From contig JBHJHI010000022.1 in NCBI GenBank assembly GCA_050330995.1, positions 1 through 64,000 of the forward strand: a stretch of DNA of 64,000 nt, given 5' to 3'. The translations under genes were made by a program, and so were the position numbers. Origin of the DNA: Thermohalobaculum sp050330995. Its GTDB lineage: Bacteria; Pseudomonadota; Alphaproteobacteria; Rhodobacterales; Rhodobacteraceae. Position 1 is the stretch's first letter; each line of letters opens with the position of its first letter. Positions 46,211 through 53,923 of this stretch are shown here, one piece after another. Below the pieces are notes generated by a model. That model made no database searches. It was not told where the DNA came from and saw only the letters and a list, made by a program, of their open reading frames with translations.

Positions 46211-46936
46211 GTGAGCGATACCGACAGCTTCATCCGCGAGGTGAGCGAGGAAGTCCGCCAGGAACGCTTCGCCACGCTCGCGAAACGCTACGGACCTTAC
46301 GTGCTCGGCGTCGTCGCCGTGGTGGTGCTGGCGGGCGTCGTCGCCTCGTGGCTGGAAGCCGAAGCGCGCGAGGCCGCGCTGGAGACCGGCGGCGCCTTCG
46401 CGCAGGCGCAGAACGCCGAGCCCGGACAGGTCGAGACCCTGCTCGCCGGCATCGAGGGCGAGGCGCGGATCCTGGCGCGGATGCGTCTCGCGCGCGCGCA
46501 GGCCGAGGCCGGCGACCGCGCCGTCGCCGCCGACACCTACCGCACCGTGGCCGACGACGCGGGCGCGCAGCCCCGCTACGCCGACCTCGCGCGCCTGGAG
46601 GCCGCGCGCCTCGACGCGGCGACCGGGCGGGGCGACCAGGCGCGCGCGGCGCTCGACGAGCTGGTGCTCGCCGGCGGCGCCTACGCCATGCTCGCGCGCG
46701 AACTCCGCGCGGTGCTCAGGCTGAACGCCGGCGATCTCCCCGGCGCGCGCGACGATCTGGACGCGGTGGCGAACGACGCGGGCGCGAGCCGCGACACGCT
46801 CGCGCGGGTGCGCGCGCTCGCGGCGACGCTGCCGGGCGAGACGCCCGCCGCGCCGGAGGCCGAGGCCGCGCCGGGCGGGGAGACGCCCGTGCTGGCGCCC
46901 GCGCCCGCGGCGCCGGCGATGGAGGAGACGCGATGA
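46211..46936 (+). CDS. YfgM-like tetratricopeptide membrane protein
   Basis: 241 residues from GTG 46211, AGGGAGG upstream. N-terminal cytoplasmic part SFIREVSEEVRQERFATLAKRYG, one membrane helix (about 29-47), then helical TPR-like repeats in the periplasm and an Ala/Pro tail. This matches the DUF2133/YfgM family, an accessory of the SecYEG translocon with chaperone links. Its stop overlaps the bamB start (ATGA 46933-46936), the conserved yfgM-bamB order. Confidence 0.88.
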   Translation: MSDTDSFIREVSEEVRQERFATLAKRYGPYVLGVVAVVVLAGVVASWLEAEAREAALETGGAFAQAQNAEPGQVETLLAGIEGEARILARMRLARAQAEAGDRAVAADTYRTVADDAGAQPRYADLARLEAARLDAATGRGDQARAALDELVLAGGAYAMLARELRAVLRLNAGDLPGARDDLDAVANDAGASRDTLARVRALAATLPGETPAAPEAEAAPGGETPVLAPAPAAPAMEETR

Positions 46937-48264
46937 GGATCGCGCCCGGCGCCCTCGCCCTCGTGTTCGCCCTCGCGGGTTGCGACCTGTTCGGGGGCGA
47001 GGAGCGGCTGGAGGGTGAGCGCATCCGCATCCGCCCCGACCGCGCCGAGCGCGAGGCGCAGGAGGAAGGGACGAGCTTCGGCGCCGCGGGCGTCGCCGGC
47101 GTCGCGACCGCGCTGCCCGCGCCGCGCCCGATCGACGCCTGGACCCAGACGAACGCGGTGCCCTCGCACAACGCGGGCCACCTCGCCGGCCCTGCGAGCC
47201 CGGAGCGGGCCTGGGCCGTCGATGCCGGCGAGGGCTCCAGCGCCGAGGGCGCGATCACCTCGGCCCCGGTCGTGGCCGGCGGCCTCGCCTTCGCCCTCGA
47301 CGCCGCCGCCGAGGTGCGCGCCTTCGACGCGGGCTCCGGCGCCGAGCGCTGGCGCCGGTCGCACGCGCCAGAGCGCGAGGGCGGCGAGGAGGGCTTCGGC
47401 GGCGGGCTGGCCTGGGCGCGCGGGCGGCTGTTCGCGACGACCGGCGTCGGCGAGGCGCTGGCGCTCGACCCCGGCTCGGGCGAGATCCTGTGGCGCGTCC
47501 GCCTCGGCGCGCCGGTGCGCGCGGCGCCGGCGGTCGAGGGCGGCGTGCTGGTCGCGGTCGCGCGCGACAACAGCGCCTACGGCCTCGACACCGGCTCCGG
47601 CGCGATCCTCTGGCGCGCGCGCGCGGCGAGTTCCGGCGCGGGGTTCCTGGGCGGCGCCTCGCCCGCGATCGCCGGCGGCGGCGCGCTGGTGCCGTTCGGC
47701 TCGGGCGAGATCGTCGCGCTCGACCTCGCGACGGGTCGGCGGTTCTGGTCGGCGATCCTCTCGGGCGGGCGGCGCGGGCTCGCGCGCGCCGCGATCTCGG
47801 ACGTCACCGGCGATCCGGTGGTGGTCGGGCCGCTGGTGATCGCGGCCAACCAAGCCGGGCGCATCGTCGCCGTGGTCGGCTCCTCGGGCCAGCGGGCCTG
47901 GACGCGCTCGATCGGGGCGGTGGGGCCGATCTGGGCGGCGGGGCGCTCGCTGTTCCTGGTGACCGACACCGCGCGGCTGATGCGTCTCGACGCTTCGAGC
48001 GGCACGACCGAGTGGGCGGTCGATCTGCCGGCCTTCGAGGACATGGAGGACCGCGAGGGCCGGATCCTCTACTCCGGCCCGGTGCTGGTGGAAGGGCGGG
48101 TCTACGTAACCTCGTCGCAGGGCGAGCTTCTGGCCTTCGAGGGCGTCGACGGCGGTGCCGTCTCGACCACCGAGCTGACGGGCGGCTCGCGCACCGGACC
48201 GGTGGTGGCGGACGGAACGCTGTTCGTGCTGACCGACGACGGGACGCTCGAAGCCTACCGCTGA
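46933..48264 (+). CDS. bamB: Outer membrane assembly lipoprotein BamB (PQQ-like beta-propeller)
   Basis: 443 residues. Lipobox LAGC (Cys17), then about 60 linker residues and an eight-bladed propeller with repeated A.D..SG...W strands (ALDPGSGEILWRVRLGAPV, GLDTGSGAILWRARA, RLDASSGTTEWAVDL). BamB scaffolds the BAM complex for outer-membrane protein insertion. It overlaps the yfgM-like gene. In most proteobacteria der follows bamB; here der is 8.9 kb away, beyond the choline/betaine genes. Confidence 0.93.
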   Translation: MRIAPGALALVFALAGCDLFGGEERLEGERIRIRPDRAEREAQEEGTSFGAAGVAGVATALPAPRPIDAWTQTNAVPSHNAGHLAGPASPERAWAVDAGEGSSAEGAITSAPVVAGGLAFALDAAAEVRAFDAGSGAERWRRSHAPEREGGEEGFGGGLAWARGRLFATTGVGEALALDPGSGEILWRVRLGAPVRAAPAVEGGVLVAVARDNSAYGLDTGSGAILWRARAASSGAGFLGGASPAIAGGGALVPFGSGEIVALDLATGRRFWSAILSGGRRGLARAAISDVTGDPVVVGPLVIAANQAGRIVAVVGSSGQRAWTRSIGAVGPIWAAGRSLFLVTDTARLMRLDASSGTTEWAVDLPAFEDMEDREGRILYSGPVLVEGRVYVTSSQGELLAFEGVDGGAVSTTELTGGSRTGPVVADGTLFVLTDDGTLEAYR

Positions 48265-48323
48265 GGTGGGCGCGTTACGGCGCCCGATGTCTTCCACGGC
48301 GACGCGACGGCCGCCTCGGGTGT

Positions 48324-48345
48324 GAAGCCGGAGGCGGCCGGCTTC
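48324..48345. terminator. Hairpin between bamB and choV
   Basis: Perfect eight-base stem GAAGCCGG / CCGGCTTC with loop AGGCGG, midway between the converging stops at 48264 and 48429. Likely bidirectional; no T tract. Confidence 0.5.
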
Positions 48346-48428
48346 GGGGCCTCTACCGGGGCGCGGGGGACAAGGGGATCGGGGTCGGCATCTTCGGAGG
48401 CCCTCGCCCCCTTCCGGCAGCGGGGCGC

Positions 48429-49469
48429 TCAGGCGTCCCCTTCCTCCGGCGCGCGTCGGGCGAGGCCTGCCAGGACGTCCTCCGGGCGGAGCCGGCCGAC
48501 CAGGCGGCCGTCCTCCTCCACCCCGACCGGGCCGTTCGCGCCGAGCAGCCGGTCGAGGACGTCGCGCACCAGCGCGTCGGCCGCGACCGCCGTCTCGGCC
48601 GTCTCGTCCGGCGGCCCCATCAGGTCGCGCGCCCGCAGCACGCCGAGCGGGTTCAGGTGGCGCACGAACTCGGCGACGTAGTCGTCGGCCGGGTCGCGGA
48701 AGATGGCCGAGGGCGTCCCGGTCTGCACGATGCGCCCGCCCTCCATGATCGCGATGCGGTTGCCGAGCTTGAACGCCTCGTCGAGGTCGTGGGTGACGAA
48801 GACGAGGGTGCGCCCGAGTCGCTGCTGCAACTCCAGCAGCGCGTCCTGCAGCTTGGCGCGGATCAGGGGATCGAGCGCGGAGAACGGCTCGTCCATCAGC
48901 AGGACGGGCGCCTCGGTGGCGAAGGCGCGGGCGAGGCCGACGCGCTGCTGCATGCCGCCCGACAGCTCGCCGACGCGGCGGTCGGCCCAGCCGGAGAGAC
49001 CGACGAGGTCGAGCTGCGCCTCGACGCGCTCGTTCGTCTCGCGCCGCGACAGACCGGCCAGCTCGAGCCCGAGCCCGACGTTCTCGCGCACCGTCCGCCA
49101 GGGCAGCAGCGCGAACTGCTGGAACACCATCGCGACCGCCTCGCGGCGCACGCGGCGCAGCTCCGCCGCGGTGGCGGTGCCGATCTCCTGGCGCCAGCCG
49201 TCGCCGTGGACGGTGACGCGCCCGCGCGCGAGCGGATTGAGCCCGTTGATCGCGCGCAGCAGCGTGGACTTGCCCGAGCCCGAGAGCCCCATCAGCACCA
49301 CGATCTCGCCGGTCTCGACGTCGAGCGAGCAGTCGTGTACGCCGAGGACCTGTCCCGTCTCGGCCTGGATCGCGCTCCGGTCGGCGCCGGCGTCCATCAT
49401 CGGCAGCGCCGCCTCCGGGCGGTCGCCGAACACGATCGAGACGTTCTCGATCTCGACCGCGACGCTCAC
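48429..49469 (-). CDS. choV: Choline/betaine ABC transporter ATP-binding protein
   Basis: 346 residues from GTG 49469, which overlaps the choW stop (GTGA). Walker A GLSGSGKST, Q-loop MVFQQFALLPWRTV, signature LSGGMQQRVGLARAFA, Walker B VLLMDEPFSALDPL and the switch His in VTHDLDEA. A C-terminal segment (about 300-340, GPVGVEEDGRLVGRL) is CBS-like, as in osmoregulatory ProV/ChoV. It energises uptake of choline or glycine betaine with ChoW and ChoX. Confidence 0.93.
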   Translation of the reverse strand: MSVAVEIENVSIVFGDRPEAALPMMDAGADRSAIQAETGQVLGVHDCSLDVETGEIVVLMGLSGSGKSTLLRAINGLNPLARGRVTVHGDGWRQEIGTATAAELRRVRREAVAMVFQQFALLPWRTVRENVGLGLELAGLSRRETNERVEAQLDLVGLSGWADRRVGELSGGMQQRVGLARAFATEAPVLLMDEPFSALDPLIRAKLQDALLELQQRLGRTLVFVTHDLDEAFKLGNRIAIMEGGRIVQTGTPSAIFRDPADDYVAEFVRHLNPLGVLRARDLMGPPDETAETAVAADALVRDVLDRLLGANGPVGVEEDGRLVGRLRPEDVLAGLARRAPEEGDA

Positions 49470-50302
49470 GTCCGCCGCCCCGCCGCCAGCGCGCGGTCGA
49501 GCATGATGGCGACCACGACGATGACGAGGCCCGACTCGAAGCCGAGCCCGGTGTTGACCGAGTTGAGCGCACGCACCACCGGCACGCCGAGCCCGTCGGC
49601 GCCGACGAGGGCTGCGATCACCACCATCGAGAGCGAGAGCATGATGGTCTGGTTGAGCCCCGCCATGATCGAGGGCACGGCGCAGGGCAGCTCGACCTTC
49701 AGGAGCGCCTGCATCGGCGTCGCCCCGAAGGCCAGCGCCGCCTCCAGGAGCGGCTTCGGCGTCGAGACGATGCCGAGGTAGGTGAGCCTGATCGGCGCGG
49801 GCACCACGAAGATCACGGTCGCGAGCAGGCCCGGCACCATGCCGATGCCGAAGAACACGATCGCCGGGATCAGGTAGACGAAGGGCGGCAGCGTCTGCAT
49901 CAGGTCGAGCACCGGGCGCAGGGCGGCGTAGAGCCTCGGGCGGTGCGCGGCGGCGATGCCGATCGGCACGCCGACCCCCATGCAGACGAGGCAGGCCGAG
50001 AGCACGAGCGTCAGGCTCTCGGTGGTCTCCTCCCAGTAGCCCTGGTTGATCACGAACATGAGGCCGACGACCACGAGCGCCACCGGCTTCCAGCCGCGCT
50101 GGAGCCACCAGACCAGGGCGGCGAAGACGGCGACGACGAAGATCGCGGGCGGGGCCTGCAACAGCCAGAGCATCGCGTCGATCAGCGCGCCCATGACATC
50201 GGCGACACCGTCGAACAGCCAGCCGCCGTTGCTCTGCAGCCAGTCGAAGGCGTCGCCGGCCCAGCGTCCGACCGGGATCTTGTAGTCCGTCAGGAAGTCC
50301 AT
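49466..50302 (-). CDS. choW: Choline/betaine ABC transporter permease
   Basis: 278 residues, about six or seven membrane helices. Contains the ProW/ChoW set: GVGVPIGIAAAHRPRL, DLMQTLPPFVYLIPAIVFFGIGMVPGL-type core, and the coupling loop EAALAFGATPMQALLKVELPCAVPSIMAGLNQ facing ChoV. Directly coupled to choV. The choX gene lies 217 bases upstream with a tandem repeat in the gap. Confidence 0.94.
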   Translation of the reverse strand: MDFLTDYKIPVGRWAGDAFDWLQSNGGWLFDGVADVMGALIDAMLWLLQAPPAIFVVAVFAALVWWLQRGWKPVALVVVGLMFVINQGYWEETTESLTLVLSACLVCMGVGVPIGIAAAHRPRLYAALRPVLDLMQTLPPFVYLIPAIVFFGIGMVPGLLATVIFVVPAPIRLTYLGIVSTPKPLLEAALAFGATPMQALLKVELPCAVPSIMAGLNQTIMLSLSMVVIAALVGADGLGVPVVRALNSVNTGLGFESGLVIVVVAIMLDRALAAGRRT

Positions 50303-50324
50303 GGCGGTGCTCGCGTTCCTCTGA

Positions 50325-50372
50325 TCATCGGCCGCCGCCGGCCGTGCGTCATCTGCCGCCGCCGGCCGTGCG
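50325..50372. repeat. Perfectly abutting 24-base tandem repeat between choX and choW
   Basis: Two copies (50325-50348 and 50349-50372), 23 of 24 bases identical; each is TCATC then G or T then an 18-base GC block. The block GCCGCCGCCGGC has internal symmetry, so the RNA can fold. Within a solute-binding protein to permease spacer such elements often uncouple expression, keeping ChoX in excess; that role is inferred. Confidence 0.7.
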
Positions 50373-50519
50373 GCGTGTCCCGGCCCGCGCGAGCGCGCGG
50401 GGCGCCCCGTTCCGTGCCGGGCGAGGGGCGCGGACGCGGCCCGCGCGACCGGACGGCCTCGCGAACGCCCCGTCCACGCGTCGCGGGCGGGGCGGGACGC
50501 GTGCCGCGCGGGCGACGGC

Positions 50520-51452
50520 TCAGAGGCCGAGGGACTCCTTCACCGCCGGCAGGCCCGGCTCGCCCTCGACGGTGGTCACGCCGTCGAGCCAGCCGTCGAG
50601 GACCTCCGGATGCGCCTCGATCCAGGCGGCGGTCGCCTCGGCGGGGTCCGCGCCCTCGTCGAGGATCGCGCCCATGATCTCGTTCTCCATCGCCAGCGTG
50701 AACTCAAGGTTGTTCAACAGCGCACCGACGTTGGGACACTCTTCGACAAAGCCCTCCCGCGTGACGGTGTAAACGTCGCCCTCGCCGCCGAAGAAATCCT
50801 CACCGCCGCTCAGGTACTTCAGCGAATAGTTCGCGTTCATCGGATGCGGCTCCCAGCCGAGGAACACAATACCCTCCTCACGGCTGTAGTGGCGGCCGAC
50901 CATGGCGAGCATCCCCTGCTCGGAGCTCTCCACCACCTCGAAATTCCCGAGCCCGTGCTTGTCCTGCTCGATCAGCGAGACAAGGTAGACATTGCCTTCG
51001 TTACCCGGCTCGATGCCGTAGATCTTGCCATCCAGCTCGTCCTCGAACTCGGCAATGTCGGCGTAGCTCTGCAGACCTTTCTCGTAGAGATAGGTCGGCA
51101 CCGCGAGGGTGTATTTCGTGCCTTCGAGGTTCTTGTGGACCTGCTCGATCTCGCCCGACTCGAGATAGGGGGTGATCGCGCTGGTCTGCGCCGGCATCCA
51201 ATTGCCGAGGAAGACGTCGACGTCGTCGCTCTCCAGCGAGGCGAAGGTGACCGGCACCGAGAGCACCTTCACGTCGACCTCGTAGCCGAGCCCTTCGAGC
51301 AGGTGGCGCGCGATGGCGGTGGTGGTGGTGATGTCGGTCCAGCCGACGTCGGACATCACGACCTCGTCGCACTGCGCTTGCGCCAGCGCCGAGCCGGCCA
51401 TGACGGGCGAGGCGGCGAGAGCGAGGGCGGCGAGCGATCGGGTAGGGCGCAT
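50520..51452 (-). CDS. choX: Choline/betaine ABC transporter substrate-binding protein
   Basis: 310 residues from ATG 51452; signal peptide about 1-25. Periplasmic binding protein of the OpuAC/ProX family. The aromatic cage residues of Sinorhizobium ChoX appear at matching places: Trp38 (SDVGWTD), Trp85 (FLGNWMP), Tyr121/Tyr123 (TYLYE) and Trp200 (FLGWEPH), pointing to choline as main ligand. The segment 50700-51120 has lower GC (about 58% by hand count) and freer codon use than its flanks. Divergent from betI across the operator. Confidence 0.93.
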   Translation of the reverse strand: MRPTRSLAALALAASPVMAGSALAQAQCDEVVMSDVGWTDITTTTAIARHLLEGLGYEVDVKVLSVPVTFASLESDDVDVFLGNWMPAQTSAITPYLESGEIEQVHKNLEGTKYTLAVPTYLYEKGLQSYADIAEFEDELDGKIYGIEPGNEGNVYLVSLIEQDKHGLGNFEVVESSEQGMLAMVGRHYSREEGIVFLGWEPHPMNANYSLKYLSGGEDFFGGEGDVYTVTREGFVEECPNVGALLNNLEFTLAMENEIMGAILDEGADPAEATAAWIEAHPEVLDGWLDGVTTVEGEPGLPAVKESLGL

Positions 51453-51580
51453 GGTTGAGAAACTCCTCGGTCTGGTCTCCCGGACCTCCGGCAAGGCGCC
51501 GGCGTCCGATCGGCACGATGCCGACATGCTGCCGGCTCGGGGCGCGCAGCCGGGCCGGACGCCCGCCGCGAGACGGGCAG

Positions 51581-51632
51581 GCTATGCCGACAGCCCCTCC
51601 GTGGCTATGCCGACCACCCCTCCACGGAGGGG
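51581..51632. repeat. 23-base direct repeat with adjoining inverted repeat
   Basis: GCTATGCCGAC begins each copy (51581 and 51604, period 23); about 19 of 23 positions agree. The second copy runs into the inverted repeat at 51617-51632. May be operators for a second regulator of choX or leader sequence of its message. Confidence 0.5.
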
Positions 51633-51694
51633 CGGACCGCTCCTTCGTCGGGCAGCGCCGTCGGTTCGTCGCGAATGCGGGGCGCCGCACCGAC

Positions 51695-51714
51695 TTGATT
51701 GATCGGTCAATCAA
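51695..51714. promoter_or_regulatory. BetI operator
   Basis: TTGATTGA-TCGG-TCAATCAA is a perfect 8+8 palindrome with a four-base centre, strongly like the known BetI box of bet operons. It lies 79 bases before betI and 242 bases before choX on the opposite strand, so one site can serve both. In other bacteria choline or its derivatives release BetI. Confidence 0.85.
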
Positions 51715-51792
51715 AGCCATCATCAGGGCGGATGTAAAGCGCTCCGTGCGGCACGGGCGACGCGAGCGACGGCACCGGAGGCGAGACGAGCG

Positions 51793-52410
51793 ATGGGGGC
51801 GCGGATGGACGCGGCGATCCGCCGGGAGGCGCTGGTGCGCGCGGCGATCGCCGAGGTCGGCGCGGTCGGCTCGCTCGACGTGACCGTCGCCGACATCGCG
51901 CGGCGCGCGGGCGTCTCCGCCGCGCTCGCGCACCACTACTTCGGCTCGAAGGACGCGCTGTTCCTCGCCGCGATGCGCCGCATCCTGCGCGACTTCGCGG
52001 CCCTCGTCCGGGCAGGCTACGCCGAGGCCCGGACGCCGCGCGCGCGCCTCGACGCCATCGTGGGCGCCAGCTTCGACCCCGGACAGTTCGACCGTACGGT
52101 CGTGAGCGCCTGGCTCGCCTTCTACGTCATGGCGCAGCGCTCGCCGGCGGCGGCGCGGCTGCTCGCGATCTACCAGCGCCGCCTCGACAGCAACCTGGTG
52201 TTCGCGCTGAAGGCGCTCGCGCCCGCCGCGGAGGCGCGGCGCATCGCCGGCGGGGTCGGCGCGATGATCGACGGCTTCTACATCCGCGCCGCGCTCGCGA
52301 CCGCCGGCGTCGACCGCGAGGAGGCCGCCCGCGCCGTCCTTCGCCACATCGACCTCGGCCTCGCCGCCGGCGGGGCTGCCCACCACGCGCCGCACGGGAC
52401 CAGCGCATGA
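51793..52410 (+). CDS. betI: TetR-family choline-responsive repressor BetI
   Basis: 205 residues. N-terminal helix-turn-helix (VTVADIARRAGVSAALAHHYFGSKDALF) with the BetI hallmark of an HHYF recognition helix; the C-terminal ligand domain has AWLAFYVMAQRSPAAARLLAIYQRRL. Represses bet genes until choline is present. An ATG at 51805 is an alternative start. The stop overlaps betC (ATGA 52407-52410), and the palindrome at 51695 is its likely operator. Confidence 0.94.
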   Translation: MGARMDAAIRREALVRAAIAEVGAVGSLDVTVADIARRAGVSAALAHHYFGSKDALFLAAMRRILRDFAALVRAGYAEARTPRARLDAIVGASFDPGQFDRTVVSAWLAFYVMAQRSPAAARLLAIYQRRLDSNLVFALKALAPAAEARRIAGGVGAMIDGFYIRAALATAGVDREEAARAVLRHIDLGLAAGGAAHHAPHGTSA

Positions 52411-53915
52411 GCCGCAAGCCCAACATCCTGATCCTGATGGTCGACCAGCTGAACGGCACGCTGTTCCCCGACGGCCCGGCCGACTGGCTGCACGCGCCGA
52501 ACCTGAAGCGCCTCGCCGAGCGGTCCGCGCGGTTCGCCAACGGCTACACCGCCTCGCCGCTCTGCGCGCCGGGACGGGCGTCGTTCATGTCGGGCCAGCT
52601 TCCCTCGGTGACGCGCGTCTACGACAACGCTGCCGAGTTCGCCTCCGACCTGCCGACCTACGCCCACCACCTGCGCCGTGCGGGCTATCGCACCTGCCTC
52701 CCGGGCAAGATGCACTTCGTCGGCCCCGACCAGCTGCACGGCTTCGAGGAGCGGCTGACCACCGACGTCTACCCCGCCGACTTCGGCTGGACGCCCGACT
52801 ACCGCCGCCCCGGCGAACGGATCGACTGGTGGTATCACAACCTGGGCAGCGTCACCGGCGCGGGCGTGGCCGAGACCTCGAACCAGATGGAATACGACGA
52901 CGAGGTCGCCCATCACGCGCTCGCCAAGCTGCGCGACCTCTCGCGGGGACACGACCCGCGGCCCAGGTGCCTGACGGTCAGCTTCACCCATCCGCACGAC
53001 CCTTACGTCGCGCGACGGCGCTTCTGGGACCTCTACGAGGACTGCGCGCACCTCGAACCCGAGGTGCCGGCGATGGCGTACGAGAAGCACGACCCGCACG
53101 CGCGGCGCATCTTCGACGCCAACGACTGGCGCCGGTTCGAGATCGGGCGCCAGGACATCCGCCGCGCGCGCCGTGCCTATTTCGCCAACATCTCGTATCT
53201 CGACGACAAGATCGGCCGGATCCTCGACGTGCTGGAAGCGACGCGGCAGGAGGCGATCGTGCTGTTCGTCTCCGACCACGGCGACATGCTCGGCGAGCGC
53301 GGGCTCTGGTTCAAGATGAGCTTCTACGAGGGCTCGGCGCGGGTGCCGCTGATGCTGGCCGCGCCGGGCGTCGCGCCGGGACGCGTCGAGACCCCGGTCT
53401 CGACCATCGACGTCTGCCCGACGCTCTGCGACCTCGCCGGGGTCTCGATGGACGAGGTCGCGCCCTGGACCGAAGGCGAGAGCCTCGTGCCGGTGGCCGG
53501 CGGCGCCGGGCACGGGCCGGTCGCCATGGAGTACGCGGCCGAGGCCTCCTACGCGCCGCTGATCGCGCTCCGGGACGGGCGCTACAAATACACCCGCTGC
53601 GCGCTCGACCCCGAGCAGTTGTTCGACCTCGACGCCGACCCGCACGAGCTATCGAACCTGGTCGCCGACCCCGCGCGCGCCGAGGCGCTGGCGCGGCTCA
53701 GCGCCGAGGCCGACCGGCGCTGGGACCTCGACCGCTTCGACGCCGAGGTGCGCGAGAGCCAGGCGCGGCGCCGGGTGGTCTACGAGGCGCTGCGCTCGGG
53801 CGCCTACTACCCCTGGGACTACCAGCCGCTCCAGCGCGCCTCCGAGCGCTTCATGCGCAACCACATGGATCTCAACCAGGTCGAGGAGCGCCAGCGCTTC
53901 CCGCGCGGCGAGTGA
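52407..53915 (+). CDS. betC: Choline-sulfatase
   Basis: 502 residues. Hydrolyses choline-O-sulfate to choline. N-terminal NILILMVDQLNG supplies metal ligands; the sulfatase signature is Cys53-A-Pro55-G-Arg57 (SPLCAPGRASFMSGQ), where Cys53 must be converted to formylglycine. SFTHPHDPY, VLFVSDHGDMLGERGLWFKM and the C-terminal choline-sulfatase region (YYPWDYQPLQRASERFMRNH) confirm the subfamily. Overlaps betI by four bases. No formylglycine-generating enzyme gene is in the window. Confidence 0.96.
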   Translation: MSRKPNILILMVDQLNGTLFPDGPADWLHAPNLKRLAERSARFANGYTASPLCAPGRASFMSGQLPSVTRVYDNAAEFASDLPTYAHHLRRAGYRTCLPGKMHFVGPDQLHGFEERLTTDVYPADFGWTPDYRRPGERIDWWYHNLGSVTGAGVAETSNQMEYDDEVAHHALAKLRDLSRGHDPRPRCLTVSFTHPHDPYVARRRFWDLYEDCAHLEPEVPAMAYEKHDPHARRIFDANDWRRFEIGRQDIRRARRAYFANISYLDDKIGRILDVLEATRQEAIVLFVSDHGDMLGERGLWFKMSFYEGSARVPLMLAAPGVAPGRVETPVSTIDVCPTLCDLAGVSMDEVAPWTEGESLVPVAGGAGHGPVAMEYAAEASYAPLIALRDGRYKYTRCALDPEQLFDLDADPHELSNLVADPARAEALARLSAEADRRWDLDRFDAEVRESQARRRVVYEALRSGAYYPWDYQPLQRASERFMRNHMDLNQVEERQRFPRGE

Positions 53916-53923
53916 AGCGAGCC

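Larger units (their letters stand above)
51453..51792. promoter_or_regulatory. choX-betI divergent control region
   Basis: 340 bases without a gene. From left to right: ribosome site of choX, a 23-base imperfect direct repeat (51581-51626), an inverted repeat CCCCTCC-AC-GGAGGGG (51617-51632) and the 20-base BetI palindrome (51695-51714). TTGATT (51695-51700) and CATCAT (51718-51723), 17 bases apart, form a plausible rightward promoter overlapped by the palindrome, which fits repression by BetI. Confidence 0.6.
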
